Source: Halichoerus grypus
Taxonomy: Eukaryota > Chordata > Mammalia > Carnivora > Phocidae
Direction: 5' to 3'
Assembly: GCF_964656455.1 (NCBI RefSeq)
Contig: NC_135719.1
Span: 80,447,562-80,511,561, forward strand
DNA length: 64,000 nt
Both the position numbers and the translations under genes were made by a program. Shown one piece after another: positions 21,520 to 34,029 of the stretch. How positions within the stretch are numbered: position 1 is the stretch's first letter; the number at the start of each line of letters is the position of its first letter. The notes under the pieces were generated by a model. That model was not told the origin of the DNA and did not search any database. It saw nothing but the letters and a program-made list of their open reading frames with translations.

Positions 21520-23866
21520 CGCTGGGCCGCAGATGCTCTGCTGACACAGGGCTCCTGGGTGGTGCTGGGACACTTGCCAAGATGAGAAGCTTGAGGAAGA
21601 TGCAGTAGTCTCATTGCAAAAAAAAACAAAAATGAAAACGAAAAACAGAACAAGAAGAAGAAGGTTCTGGAGTGAGAGTAGGGGAAGCTCTACCTTTAGT
21701 CCCAAGTTTCAGTTGAAACTTTTTGTCTGGGTAATTACTACTTTCTAGTGGGTAGACTCTCAACCTGGGATAAGGGTGGCATGAATTTCAGTGACTTTTG
21801 CAACCACTGTGCACAGATCTTGTGCCTTTATTGTCCCAAGGAAACTCTTTCCCTTCTGCTACTCACTGAGCTTGTTAATAGAAAGAAATTCTGAGTCATT
21901 TAGTAGATTCCTTGTGGCATTTTAGGACTGTACCATGAGTACTGGGTCAGCAATATTGTCACACTGGGAGGAGTCAGGGGCAATACTTTTTCCCAAGTCT
22001 ATATTGTAAGTATAGAAATAGACAAATGGATGGATAGATAGATAAGAGGGGGGGGGATCTATTCCAGTCTCAGACTGCCCCTCACTTCTCCAACAACGTG
22101 GCTTCACCTGTTCGCACTGCCCACTGGCTGCAGCCCCACCCAGTTGGCCCCTCACCTCTGATGTAGCTTCAAAAAGAAACAAATTATATTCAGTCCTTGT
22201 GGCAGAGCTCATCTTGCGGAATTTTTTTTCAGTTGTCTTGTCCACTGTCCTTGATAAAAGATGTGCACTTGGAGCCAGATGGAACATGCAAAAGATTTTG
22301 TCCTCAGTTCTTCCCCATTCCGGCACCTTTATTTGCCTTCCTCCTGTAGGCTGCTCCTGCTTCCGCATCCCCCCAACTCCTAATGGTACTCTGTAACCTT
22401 TTAATACCCTTTTGCCCACCCAAAGCCTAATGTTTCTAGTCACCGAATTCCTTTCCAAAATCTCCTCCCACTTTATTGATCCCATATCCATTTCCCAGCT
22501 TACTCTCCAAAATGGAGTGGTTCGTAACCTAAGTCACATCTCGATGCAACGTTCTAGATTAGCTGTCCTTGGATTGCTTCTGTTTGAAAAGGGAATGTTG
22601 GAGGAGATTCAAAGGAAGTCACCTCAACCAACTGGTGGGCTTTCACTTACGGTGACAGCTCAGAGGAAGGATGTTTCACGGCAAATGCTGTTTCCCACGC
22701 CACTAAACCATGGTGTAGGCCACCTGCCCACGTGCAGGGCAGTTCCTGTGGGCAAGGGTGCAGGCACCACACTGCAAGCATTTGTTAAAAATACATTATT
22801 ACTCAAATTTGTTTCGAAGAATAATACAATCCAGCAAAGAACAAGGACAGAGATTCTATTGCTTGACACTACACATAATAATTTGTAACATCTGTTATCT
22901 AAGATAGACAGCATCTCTGCACAATCATTGTGATAGGTGTGTGCGATACACAACATTGAAAGCACCACGCCCACTTAGAGTTAATACAATAAAAGGCATA
23001 GAATGGCAGATATGATTATCTGCATTTTACTTATGAGAAAACTGGGAGTGAGAAGAAATTCCCATCAAGGAATGCTTTTGAGAACTTGAATCCTGGGGAA
23101 GCACACTGGAGGCCACAGCCACTCCAGAGACACAGAGACCACTCGCCTATCACGTGGTGCATCCTCACCTTGCCCACTTCCTTTCAGTCGTGCCACTGAA
23201 CCCATTTTCTCATGGTCACTGCCCAGCGACCTGAAGCCAGGAAGCAGGTCGTGCTTTGCACTCATTTCTGCAAAATGCATATCAGAAAATGATGGAACTG
23301 GGTCACTCTGCTCCTGGCCCTACCAGAGAACTGAACTAGACCTTTGTTGAGTTTCAAATCTCTCCCCTGGGACAATGGATGCAGTCCTAGAGCTGTGTCA
23401 GTTTCCTGTACTTCAAAGTGGTGTCCCCTCATATTTACTTCATTTTGTTTTGTTGGGGTTCCTGATTGGTGTCTTCCTTCTTCTCCAACTTTAAATAGTA
23501 ATAACCCATCCTTTTATGGCAGAGTTATCTTTCTGCACAAGCTCACTAAAGCCGTTTGCTACCCTTGATTTTCCGGCATAGTAATTCTAATTAGAAGATC
23601 ATCTGAACAATTAAGTTAGAATACATAGCAATTGTATTTCTTAGGTTGCTATAGTTTGTGCACTTAAGGCATATATGAGTCTACTGATTAAGCTCAGTGT
23701 TTTTAAAAATTTCCCTACAAATTCCTCCTAACAGCCAGGAAAGTGAGGCTGTATTCTTGCAGGCCTGTGAGATGTGGTCTCTTATATATATGATATCTCT
23801 TTGAAATCTCAGGTTCTATCTTTAAAATTCATGTGTTGTGTTCTGTAATATGCTTTCATTTGTTTC

Positions 23867-23904
<38 letters not shown>

Positions 23905-24320
23905 GCTTTAAATTCATGATCCAGAAATATATGCCGTGTTTATCCTGGATGCTTACTGTCATCCTTCATACCTACTACCTGGCCTATGCTCTGTTAGGGG
24001 ACAGAAATAGACTGCCAGAATTCTCAAGAAAATAGGGACACTCTCCAGGCTGAGACAGCAGGTCTTCATGGAGACTGGAACAGCTGCTCAGCATCAGGGA
24101 CACGGCGGCAGCAGCCATGAGGATCTCAAGGGGGCAGGAGATCTAGTGATAAACTTGACCTGTTATCTCTGTGCCTCCTGCATGCCATAAAGAGAGTATC
24201 AGATTAATGCAAATTTGTTTTTATCTAAAAGGAAATGTCTTGGTTTTTTGTTTATTCTCTTTGCTTTTTTTTTTAATGTGTTACTTCAGTAAAATGTTGC
24301 AGGGTCATTAAAAAAGAAAG
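21520..24320. other. Intergenic stretch without recognised genes
   Basis: Contains a G-run next to a GATA-like run (about 22030-22060) and a CA microsatellite at 23868-23902. The longer open frames here, such as those around 21922-22491 and 22412-22888, show no domain or homology I recognise and overlap on opposite strands. Confidence 0.5.
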
Positions 24321-24322
24321 AA

Positions 24323-24466
24323 GAGGCCCCTGGTTGGCTCAGTTGGTAGAGCATGTAACTCCTGATCTCAGGCTTGTGAGTTCAAGTTCCATGTTGGGTA
24401 TAGAGCTTGCTAGGAAGGAAGGAAGGAAGGAAGGAAGGAAGGAAGGAAGGAAGGAAGGAAGAAACA

Positions 24467-24514
<48 letters not shown>

Positions 24515-24594
24515 GAAAGAAAGAAAGAAAGAAAGAAAGAAAAAGAAAGAAAGAAAGAAAGGGAAAGAAAGAAAGAAAGGGAAAGAAAGAAGAG
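24323..24594 (+). mobile_element. tRNA-derived SINE with expanded (GGAA)n/(GAAA)n tail
   Basis: Short SINE head 'GGCCCCTGGTTGGCTCAGTT' and 'GTTGGGTATAGAGCTTGCT', then about 180 bases of GGAA and GAAA repeats (24411-24594). The Lys/Glu/Arg-rich open frames are translations of the microsatellite. Confidence 0.93.
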
Positions 24595-24838
24595 AATGTC
24601 AGGTTATCAGTAGTTTTGCTTTAGGAAACATACTCACTCGGTAGAAATACAGAAGAAGCAAGGTAAATATACACACAGAAGTTACTCTCTGGCAAACCTA
24701 GACCTAAAATTAGCATTGACCTTAGAAGAAGAAAAGGAAACTCAGGAAAACAGAAAAAGATCTCCCTGCTCTTCCAAGTCTGAGAAGACCAATAGGATAG
24801 AACATGATGGTCAGTACGTGGTAGAAGCTCATTTATAT

Positions 24839-25046
24839 GGGGCGCCTGGGTGGCTCAGTTGGTTAAGCGACTGCCTTCGGCTCAGGTCATGATCCTGGAG
24901 TCCCTGGATCGAGTCCTGCATCGGGCTCCCTGCTCAGCAAGGAGCCTGCTTCTCCCTCTGACCCTCCCCCCTCTCATGAGCTCTCTCTCTCTCTCTCATT
25001 CTCTCTGTCTCAAATAAATAAATAAAATCTTTAAAAAAAAAAAAAA
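24839..25046 (+). mobile_element. Can-SINE (forward)
   Basis: Complete SINEC, with target-site duplication 'AGAAGCTCATTTAT' on both sides. Confidence 0.97.
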
Positions 25047-25074
25047 AGAAGCTCATTTATGTAAATCAGGACAG

Positions 25075-26045
25075 AAACTTCAAGGCATTCCTCAGGCACT
25101 CAGCCCAGATCCTAGGCATTTGAAACTCCAAGTTGCCATCTCAGTTTTTTTCTTAAAGATGAAACTTCCCCTCTGAGATTTCCATTCTGTAAAAATAGGG
25201 TCTGCTATTATTCAGAGTTTTATCTGTTTCTTAAGCAACAGTAACCTTTTTCTTGCATTGTCTCTGTCAGAGTCCTTTTCTCTTTTTGTTTTTGTCTCTG
25301 CATTTCATGTTAAGGTAATCTTTTCAAATGCCTAGTAATCCTAGATGCTCATTCATACTTAGTGGGATATAAATCTGGGATTTGCACGAAGGGAGGATGG
25401 CCCTGGTTCCTCTGTTTTTAAGTGTTTGCCTCATCTCACTCTCAACCGAGCCTGGTATCCCAGACTCTTATACGCCTCTTTATTTAATATCTTCAGAAAA
25501 ATAGGGTTCCCCCCCATGAAAGCAGGTGGGAAGGAGTGGACACCTGACTTTTCCAGGTCAGGATGTGAGATCTGAGAGTATAACTGTACTTTATACTATT
25601 TTACTTTAGACCTGATACATTCTGTTTAAAGTCCCCTTACCCCACACTCCTCACTCTGATCTTCTGAGGTATCAAGAGTCCAAATTCTTGAGACTCTCAG
25701 AGCACCTGTATTTTTGTTGGCATTCCCCTCTGTGGGCCCCTAGGATTCAACTTGCTTCAGTCGGCTAAACCAGTTACCACTTGTCCATTCACTCTCAGTT
25801 CCCAAAACATCTTACGGCTGTCATCCCTTGCCTGTTCTTTATGTCCTTTGGGGTTCATAACTTTAAAAAGAAAAGTTTACTCTCATTTCAGTGGGTTCTG
25901 AGAAGGGCATAGAGGAAAAAATATGTCTTTGATTCACCATGCTTAATCCTAAATCTGTCTTAATCCTAAATCTGTCTTGTTCATGTCTTTATATTTCCCT
26001 AGCAGATGCGGGTACTCAATAAGGGTTCATCAAATGAATGGGGGA
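25075..26045. other. Intergenic stretch, nothing recognised
   Basis: Unique-looking sequence with no V exon, RSS or named repeat visible. The text 'TTAATCCTAAATCTGTCTT' occurs twice in tandem at about 25944-25979. Confidence 0.45.
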
Positions 26046-26052
26046 AATTGGA

Positions 26053-26378
26053 TTTTTTTTAAAAATTTTATTATGTTATGTTAATCACCATACATTACAT
26101 CATTAATAATAAATAAAGATTTTATTTATTTATTTGACAGAGAGAGACACACACAGAGAGAGAACACAAGCAGGGGGAGTGGGAGTGGGAGAAGCAGGCT
26201 TCCAGCAGAAGAGGGAGCCCGATGCGGGGCTCGGTCCCAGGACCCTGGGATCATGACCTGAGCCGAAGGCAGACGCTTAATGACTGAGCCACCCAGGCGC
26301 CCCTACATCATTAGTTTTTAATGTAGTGTTCCTTGATTCATTGTTTGCGTATAACACCCAGTGCTCCATTCAGTATGT
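26053..26378 (-). mobile_element. L1 3' end (reverse) carrying a nested Can-SINE
   Basis: Reverse L1 3' UTR ('GTTAATCACCATACATTACA') split by a reverse SINEC at 26106-26303. The L1 text resumes after the SINE, with duplicated 'TACATCATTA', so the SINE is younger than the L1. Confidence 0.92.
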
Positions 26379-26469
26379 GGATTACTTTTACAACTCTCCA
26401 AGAGTGGCATGAAGGAAAGCAATCTAGTGACTAGTCATAAGGGGGCAGTGTCTCCATTCATAGTTCACT

Positions 26470-26670
26470 TCCTTTTTTTTTTTTAAAGATTTTATTTATT
26501 TATTTGACAGAGAGATAGACAGAAGAGCACAAGCAGAGGGAATGGCAGAGGGAGAGGGAGAAGCAGGCTCTGCACTGAGCAGGGAACCCGATGCGGGACT
26601 CGATCTCAGGACCCTGAGATCGTGACCTGAGCCAAAGGCGGACGCTTAACCATCTGAGCCACCCAGGCAC
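26470..26670 (-). mobile_element. Can-SINE (reverse orientation)
   Basis: Complete reverse SINEC with a 16-bp target-site duplication 'CCATTCATAGTTCACT' (26454-26469 and 26671-26686). Confidence 0.97.
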
Positions 26671-26860
26671 CCATTCATAGTTCACTTTCAAGATTGTCTC
26701 AAAACTCAGAGAAACCTCCAGTTAGAGATCAGATTGGCTGATACACAGAACAGATATTTTCACATGACGAGAGTATTTATAGTGTTACTCTAAGCTCAGA
26801 GGAGTTTCCTGAAGCAAAAACCCTTTTAGAAAATAATTCTTTGAAGGATGTGTGATGACC

Positions 26861-27434
26861 ATGCTCTTTGAAAGTTTATTAATATTCCTGTGGATGCAGC
26901 TGACATGTGAGTCTTGGGGGTTTCTGAGTTTCACACAGAGAATTCTAAAGGGATGCAAATTCTGTGAAGGCAAGAGGTGAGGTTTTATCCAGGTCCATGA
27001 AAAGAAAGACACAGGAGAAAAGCTAGAGAGGGAGGGAGGAAAGGAAAAAGCACAGCAGTACGGCTGGGAGTTAGGGAAGAGTGTCCATCGTAGCTCCAAC
27101 AAAGGTGATCTAAAAATGATTTTGAATACCTTCTTTTGTCTTTCTAAACAGGGGTGAGTGGCCAGCAGCTGAGTCAGAATCCTTAGTCTGTGTTCCTTCA
27201 GGAAGGAGAGGATGTCTCCATGAACTGCAATTCCTCGAGCATATTCAACACCTTTCTCTGGTTCAAGTAGGATCCCGGGGAAGGCCTTGTCCTCTTGATA
27301 GCCTTATATAAGGTTGGTGAATTGACCAGAAATGGAAAACTGACAGCTCAGTTCGGTGGAACAAGAATGGACAGCTTCTTGACCATTTTGGGCTCTGAGA
27401 CGAAACATTCAGGCACCTACTCTGCAGTGGGCAG
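26861..27434 (+). pseudogene. TRAV35: TRAV35 pseudogene
   Basis: A broken TCR alpha V segment. The leader exon is intact: 26861-26906 (46 nt, MLFESLLIFLWMQLT, donor GTGAGT). The V exon is 27152-27434, after AG at 27150-27151. It reads VSGQQLSQNP, EGEDVSMNCNSSSIFNTFLW, DPGEGLVLLIALYK, GELTRNGKLTAQFG, a close match to human TRAV35. Two in-frame TAG stops (27184-27186 in framework 1 and 27268-27270 in framework 2) fall where glutamine is expected, so both look like CAG to TAG changes. The second conserved cysteine is missing: GTYSAVG stands where GIYFCAG is expected, consistent with a 3-base in-frame loss. The heptamer CACAGTG is perfect (27435-27441) but the nonamer after 23 bases is poor. Confidence 0.95.
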
Positions 27435-27739
27435 CACAGTGCCCCCCGAGCACCTGCAGCCTGCACTCAGACGTGCGGCTGGAACCCCAGGCACCATGCT
27501 GCCTCCAGCAGCTGCTCCTCTTGGCATGAAATACGATCGTGCACACAACCTATGTACCCTGCTCTCCCATTACTGCAAACTCTCATGCATTCAAGGCTTT
27601 ATCTTCCAAAGATTGTGCTCTTTGCTTAAAGAACACAATCCCATTTTAATATATATTACTTACTTATTTTGTCAGTATATAAGGAGAAATGATCAGTACA
27701 AAAAGCAGAGTAGATTTAATACAGCTCTCTTTAAAAATG

Positions 27740-28690
27740 GATAGATATCAAAGGAATAGAATTGAGAGTTCAGGAATAAGCCCAGACATCCATGGGCAAT
27801 TGATTTTCAACAAGGGTGCTAAGACCATTCAATGGGAACATGGTGCTGGGACTGCTGGATAGCTGCATGCAAAAGGATATACACATATTCAAATATTAAC
27901 TCAAATGAATCAAAGACCTAAATGTAAGAGCTAAAACTATAAACTCTTAGAAGAAAATATAGGCAAAATTTCGGTGCTCTTGGACTATGCAACTGCTTCT
28001 TAGATATGATACCAAAAGCACAGCAACCAAATAAAAAAATAAATTGGACTTTATCGATACCAAGAACTTTTTCAAAGACCACAAAGTTTTCCACAAATGA
28101 AAGTGAAAAGACAACCCACAGAATGGAAGACTGTATTTGCCAGTCATATATCTGAAAAGAAGATAGTATTGAGAATATATAAAAAATAACTTACAACTCA
28201 AAAATAAAAAGACAAATACCAATTTAAAAATGGGCAAGGGAGGGGCGCCTGGGTGGCTCAGTCGTTAAGCGTCTGCCTTCGGCTCAGGTCATGGTCCCAG
28301 GGTCCTGGGATTGAGCCCCGCATCAGGCTCCCTGCTCTGCGGGAAGCCTGCTTCTCCCTCTCCCACTCCCCCTGCTTGTGTTCCCTCTCTCGCTGTGTCT
28401 CTCTCTGTCAAATAAATAAATAAAATCTTAAAAAAAAAATAAAATAAAAATAAAATAATATAAAATAAAAAATAAAAATGGGCAAGGGATGTGCACATAA
28501 TGGAATATTGCTCAGCCATAAAAAAGGAATGAAATATTGCCATTTGCAACAACATAGATGGATTTAGAGGGTATAATGCTAAATGAAATAAGTCAGTCAG
28601 GGAAAGACAAATACCCTATCATTTCACTCATATGTGGAATTTAAGAAACAAAACAAACAAAAAAGAAAACAAGAGACAAACCAAAAAACA
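27740..28690 (+). mobile_element. L1 ORF2 fragment, forward, with nested Can-SINE
   Basis: Forward L1 text ('GGCAATTGATTTTCAACAAG', 'GGATATACACATATTCAAAT', 'TATGTGGAATTTAAGAAACA'). A SINEC (28241-28473) is inserted, with 'AAAAATGGGCAAGGGA' duplicated. The frame is decayed. Confidence 0.85.
28241..28473 (+). mobile_element. Can-SINE (forward) nested in L1
   Basis: Complete SINEC with an A/T-rich extended tail. The flanking duplication 'AAAAATGGGCAAGGGA' matches across the insertion. Confidence 0.95.
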
Positions 28691-28694
28691 GACT

Positions 28695-30236
28695 CTTTTT
28701 TTTAGTTCTTTTTTTTTAATATGTTTAATTAGCCAACATATAGTACGTCATTAGTTTTTGATGTAGTGTCCAACGATTCATTAGTTGCATATAACACCCA
28801 GTGTCCATCACCACATGTGCCCTCCTAATACTCATCACCTGATTACCCCATCCTCCCACCCCCCTCCCTTCTGTAACCCTCAGTTTGGTTCCTGGAGTCC
28901 AGAGTCTCTCATGGTTTGTCTCCCCCTCTGATTTCTTCCTGTTCAGTTTTCCTCCCTTCCCCTGTGGTCCTCCATGCTATTCCTTATGTTCCACATATGA
29001 GTGAAACCATATGATAATTGTCTTTCTCTGCTTGACTTATTTCATTTAGCATAATCCCCTCAAGTTCCATCCATGTCAGTGCAAATGGTGGGTATTCATC
29101 CTTTCTGATGGCTGAGTAATATTCTATTGTATGTATGAACCACATCTTCTTTATCCATTCATCTGTTGAAAGGCATCTCGGCTCCTTCCACAATTTGACT
29201 ATTGTGGACATTGCTGCTATGAACATTGGGGTGCATGTGCCCCTTCTTTTCACTACATCTGTATCTTTGGGGTAAATACCTAGTAGTGCAATTCCTGGGT
29301 TGTGGGGTAGCTCTATTTTTAACGTCTTGAGGAACCTCCATACTGTTTTCCAGAGTGGCTGTACCAACTTGCATTCCTACAGTGTAAGAGGGTTCCCCTT
29401 TATCCACATCCTCGTCAGCACTTGTTGTTTCCTGTCTTGTTAATTTTTGCCATTCTAACTGGTGTAAGGTGGTATCTCATTGTGGTTTTGATTTGGATTT
29501 CCCTGATGGCTAGTGATGTTGAACATTTTTTTCATGTGTCTGCTAGCCATTTGTATGTATTCTTTGGAGAAGTGTTCATGTTTTCTGCCCATTTATTGAC
29601 TAGATTATTTGTTTTTTGGGTGTGGAGTTTGAGAAGTTCTTTATAGATCTTGGATACCAGCCCTTTATCTGTAATGTCATTTGCAAATATCTTCTCCCAT
29701 TCTGTGGGTTGCCTCTTAGTTTTGTTGACTGTTTCCTTTGCTGTGCAAAAGTTTTTATCTTGATGAAGTCCTAAAAGTTCATTTTTGCTTTTGTTTCCCT
29801 TGCCTTTAGAGACATGTCTTGAAAGAAGTCACTGTGGTCAATGTCAAAGAGGTTACTGCCTATGTTCTCCTCTAGGATTTTGATATATGGAACCAGAAAA
29901 GACCCTGAATTGCCAGGGGATTGTTGAAAAAGAAAACCAACGCTGGGGGCATCATATTGCCTGACTTCAAGCTCTATTACAAAACTGTGATCATCAAGAC
30001 AGTATGGTATTGGCACAAAAACAGACACATAGATCAATGGGACAGAATAGAGAGCCCAGAAATGGACCCTCAACTCTATGGCCAACTAATCTTCGACAAA
30101 TCAGGAAAGAATATCCAATGGAAAAAAGACAGTCTCTTTGACAAATGGTGCTGGGAAAATTGGACAGTCACATGCAGAAGAATGAAACTGGACCATGCTC
30201 TTACACCATACACGAAGATAAACTCAAAAAACAGAC
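28695..30236 (-). mobile_element. L1 insertion with 5' inversion (twin-primed)
   Basis: From 28695 to about 29893 the sequence is a reverse L1: 3' UTR then the ORF2 C-terminal half (the minus strand reads [20 protein letters not shown] and EYYSAIRKDEYPPF, with stops elsewhere). At about 29893 it switches to forward L1 text from the adjacent upstream part of ORF2 ([32 protein letters not shown]). The shared flank 'CAAAAAACAGACT' at both outer ends (about 28683 and 30225) is a target-site duplication enclosing both halves. The insertion lies inside the older forward L1 and has no complete ORF. Confidence 0.88.
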
Positions 30237-30299
30237 TTGAAGGTCTATTGGGGATAAACTTCTGTAGCCTTAGTTTCAACTTCATCCTTGAAAGATAAT

Positions 30300-32280
30300 T
30301 TACTTACAATTCTATCTCTATTTTAGTAGCTATCTTCCGTCAGCATTTTGAAGGTATTTTCCAGTGCATCACGCTTCTGTTGCTGATTTTGAGAGGTCTG
30401 CTCTCGATGTTATTGCCATTTCTTTGTCAATAACCTCTTTTATTTTCTTACTGCTTTTAAAAATCTTTACTTGGCAGTATTTCTAAAACTTGGTGGTTTA
30501 TACATATAACCTGTGTAGTCATCCATTCAGAAGTAAAGGATTAAGAACAGGTGAAGATAGTTCATTCCTTCTCTCTTTTTCATGACATCTAAACTGGTGT
30601 TGATTGCAAATATACTCCTGGCAAACATCCCAATTCAATTTACTAGAATATAAATGAGACTGTTTTAGGGGCTGCTACGAACTTACTCTGCCATGTTACG
30701 TTAGAATTGGTTGGGGTTTTTAGTGTAACGAAGCCTGAAATTTAAGAATTTATAGATGTGGCTGGCTGAAGAATGGAAATTAGTCATGCAGCCCATCTAG
30801 CTAAGTATCCAAAGAGATGTAAGAATTAAAAGAATCCCAAACTAAATGGTAATGCTGTGCTAAGAATCCTGCCCTCACAGTCATAATTCATTACAAAAGA
30901 AAAAGAAGAAGATTAGAAAAGCCCTAAATCTAATAAAATTATCAACTAAAAATTCACAATAAATATGATGGCAGAGAAACTAGGAGTTATGTATTCAGCA
31001 CTCAGTAAATGACTAAATATATATATATATCTAAATATATAATTATATATCTATACTACAGAATACTATCCAGTCATTAAAGAAAAAAAATGAAGTAGAC
31101 CTTCATGTAATGATGTGGAAATACATTTAAGATAGACTATTCAAGTGAAAAACAAATAAGTTACAGAATAATATAAAATAAAATTTTATTTTCTTTAAAA
31201 TTCATGTTCCCTTGATCTGAAAATCTAGCCATTTTACCTTCTTTTGCTCTCATTCAGCCCATTATGGGTTGGGTCGTGACAAGTCACTTTGCCTGATAGA
31301 GATTGTAAATATCTCATCTTCCCCAGAACTAAAGAAAATAGACTCCATATTTTCTGTTCCTAAAGCATAAAGTTCTGCTTGACTGAAGCACAGAGACTCT
31401 TCCAGGAGAAACAAATGAATAAAAAAGAAGATAATGAGACTTTTGATGTGAAGGGATAAAGGGGATTTTTAAGGGAAGCTAGGAGAGACTGGAGAGTCAG
31501 GAGGAGGGGGACATGCAATGTCAAGCCCTTGATGCAAGAAAGGAATTAAGAATGGGCAATAGGCAAGAAGCAGCTACTAAGGACACAGTTTAAGTGCCCA
31601 AGAGCCATGCTAGTTCTTGGCCTTTGCCACCCACTAGCCCTATCTCCAGGTGACTCTCCAGAAGGTTGGTGGCCCATAAAGTCTGTTCCAGGTAAATTTC
31701 CACACTTCATGCAAGTGACCACTTCTCTCTCTCTGTAGCAAGAACCCTTTTGAACCCTCAGCCTAGGTTGAATACATCACTTTGCAGTGCCTTTAAACAA
31801 CTCAAGGCCAAATGGTGTCTTGGACACTTAGCAGGATGGTTAGGAGATTCTCTAGCAACCATACACTTGGGTGGAAAGGCAGGGTGGACACCCGAATTGA
31901 ATACCTTAGATTATCGTGAGCTGGGACAGTTAGGGGAGGGCCCACTATATTTCCAAATGTTGAGCAGATGTTCTATCTAGCTGTCCCCCTCACCACAGCT
32001 TAAAGTCTACAATGCTTTAGAAAATTTTAGAAAATGAGAAAAGAAAGTAACTTTATTTTGAACAAATATATGATATATTTTATCAACAAAAAAGAAAAAA
32101 GTTCTGGATGGAGACATGTTGAAGGTAGAGGTTAGAATTGCAGGGGATTTATATTTTCTTCCTGGCACTTCCCTGTAGTTTCCAAATGTTCTGCAATGTC
32201 CATATATCTCTTTAATAATCAAAAAAATGTATTTGCAAAAAATAAGTAGAATTTGATTCTTTCTTAGCTTAAAAAGAGGA
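30300..32280. other. Intergenic stretch, nothing recognised
   Basis: AT-rich sequence with a short TA microsatellite at about 31017-31050. No V segment, RSS or confident repeat call. Confidence 0.45.
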
Positions 32281-32288
32281 GATAGTTG

Positions 32289-32425
32289 TGCCTGAGGGGG
32301 TTCAGTTAAGAGTCTGAATCTTGATTTTGGCTCAGGTCATGATCTCAGGGTTGTGAGATCGAGTCCACTCTGGGCATGGAGCCTGCTTAAGATTCTCTTT
32401 CTCCCTCTGCCCCTCTCCCCCTCTC

Positions 32426-32452
<27 letters not shown>
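32289..32452 (+). mobile_element. Diverged Can-SINE (forward) with long poly-A tail
   Basis: Degraded SINEC body ('TGGCTCAGGTCATGATCTCA', CT-rich end) closing with about 30 A residues. Confidence 0.85.
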
Positions 32453-32456
<4 letters not shown>

Positions 32457-32459
32457 GAG

Positions 32460-33440
32460 ACTCACATCACAATTTTATGTAGGGATACTTACCCAAAAAT
32501 ACATGGACAGATACACCTAAGTAAATATGGTACAGAATGTGTTCCCAGCATTGCGTTGTCACCATCTGGAAAGAAAATGTGTTTAGTGGAGGAATTTAAA
32601 GAAAACAGAAGGCTATAGAATGGATGAATGGAATAAACAATGGATTTCTGGGCAGAAAACAATATTTGTAGGAGGGAAGGGTCTCACTGGATTTAGAAAT
32701 GAGGCTTTTGGGGTGATGTCTTGATATTTGTTTTGACCAAATAATGATGAAATAGGAAAGAGCACTTTGACATCTGCATATCACCCAAATACACCTGTGA
32801 ATTATCCAAGACCCTGCTGTTTATCAGAAATACTGCTTTCTAAATTTGTGTTCCAGGATAATGAGATCAATAGTGAATCTTCAAAGAGCTTTTGGAAGGA
32901 CCTTTGCCTCTTTCCCCACCTTTTCCTCCAATCCCCAGAGTGCTGTGGTCCTTCACCTCACAGGGTATGCTCCTACTTGAATGTTAGTTCAGCATTTTCC
33001 TACTTCCCAGTGTACTCTTCCTCTCGGCCTGCACTGAGCCATAGAACCCCAGACTATTAGAGCTGTGGGTAGCTTTGGATAGCCTGTCCTTCCCCCGTGA
33101 GACAATTTTGGAAGACTCTATTATCATTGGTAAAACATGTGGATACAAGTTTTCAGCTATTCTGCACCAGCTCACAAGATGGCAGTGCTCTGAATGATTT
33201 CCCTGAGTGACTGAGTGGGAAGGATTTGAATTTGAATTAGGGCCAAATGATACTTATTTTCTGGTTGGCTGATGAGCCAAATTGCCATTTCCCTTTCAGG
33301 GTGTATATGTGTCTCTGTGTGTTTGTGTGTCTGTCTGTCTGTCTGTCCTGGGGGAAAAGAGTGTTGGTTCAAAAAAGAAAAAGAAATACTCAGGGCACTG
33401 AATCACATTTTGCCCAGGAAAACAAACGAAAGAGTTGAAG
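32460..33440. other. Upstream flank of TRAV36, little recognised
   Basis: Unique-looking sequence. A GT/CTGT-rich microsatellite at about 33300-33346. The TRAV36 promoter presumably lies in the last few hundred bases, but no defined element was identified. Confidence 0.4.
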
Positions 33441-33441
33441 G

Positions 33442-33983
33442 ATGGAGAAGTGGCCACGAGCTTCACTAGCCATCTTTTGGCTTCAACTGAGCTGTGAGTA
33501 GCATTATTACAAAGGGTCAGGGACAGCCAGGAAAACCTGAGGACTGATCCTCAGAAAACTAAGGGTGGGGGGAAGTAGAATGCATTCTGACTTAGCGGGG
33601 AGCATCTATTGTTCCAATGGAGAATAATTATGATCTCTGAGAAGACTTGATCTGACATCACTCTTTCTCTGAGTGATTTGTTACTTTTTTCTGAACAGGG
33701 GTGAGCAGTGAAGACAAGGTGATCCAGAGCCCCCCATCTCTGGTTGTCCATGAGGGAGACAATTCAACTCTCAGCTGCAGCTACAAAGTGACCAGCTTTC
33801 AGAGCCTATTTTGGTTTAAGCAAGAAGAGAAAACCCCTACCTTTTTGCTCAGACTAATTTCAGGTGAGACTGAGAAGTCAGGAAGGTTAAAAGGCACATT
33901 AGATAAGAAAGAACTTCTCAGCACCCTGCACATCACAACCACCCAGCTCGGAGACTCAGCTACCTACTTGTGTGCAGCGGAGG
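33442..33983 (+). CDS. TRAV36/DV7: TCR V gene TRAV36/DV7, apparently functional
   Basis: Variable-domain segment; in human this gene can join to TRAJ or TRDD/J. The leader exon is 33442-33493 (52 nt, MEKWPRASLAIFWLQLS, donor GTGAGT). The V exon is 33699-33983, after 'GAACAG'. The mature start SSEDKVIQSPPSLVVHEGD and the framework blocks KTPTFLLRLIS, KSGRLKGTLDKKELLSTL and GDSATYLCAAE are very close to human TRAV36. The first cysteine (LSCSY), the tryptophan (LFWFKQ) and the second cysteine (YLCAA) are present, with no stop or frameshift. The RSS heptamer is consensus. It follows TRAV34 and TRAV35 exactly as in human. Confidence 0.95.
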
Positions 33984-34022
33984 CACAGTGTCGTCTTGTC
34001 AGCTGCAGCCCGTACTAAATGC
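33984..34022 (+). other. 23-RSS of TRAV36
   Basis: Consensus heptamer CACAGTG (33984-33990), 23-base spacer, and nonamer ACTAAATGC (34014-34022), a partial match to ACAAAAACC. Confidence 0.85.
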
Positions 34023-34029
34023 TCCAGCT

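Noticed and set aside
21922..22491. 189-codon open frame on the - strand
   Set aside because: Low-complexity start region, overlapped by open frames on the other strand, and no recognisable protein family.
24407..24624. Lys/Glu/Arg-rich open frames
   Set aside because: Translation of the (GGAA)n/(GAAA)n tail of a SINE.
28984..29367. 127-codon - strand frame with reverse-transcriptase-like text
   Set aside because: Fragment of the L1 ORF2 C-terminus inside a truncated, inverted L1 insertion, with no complete ORF.
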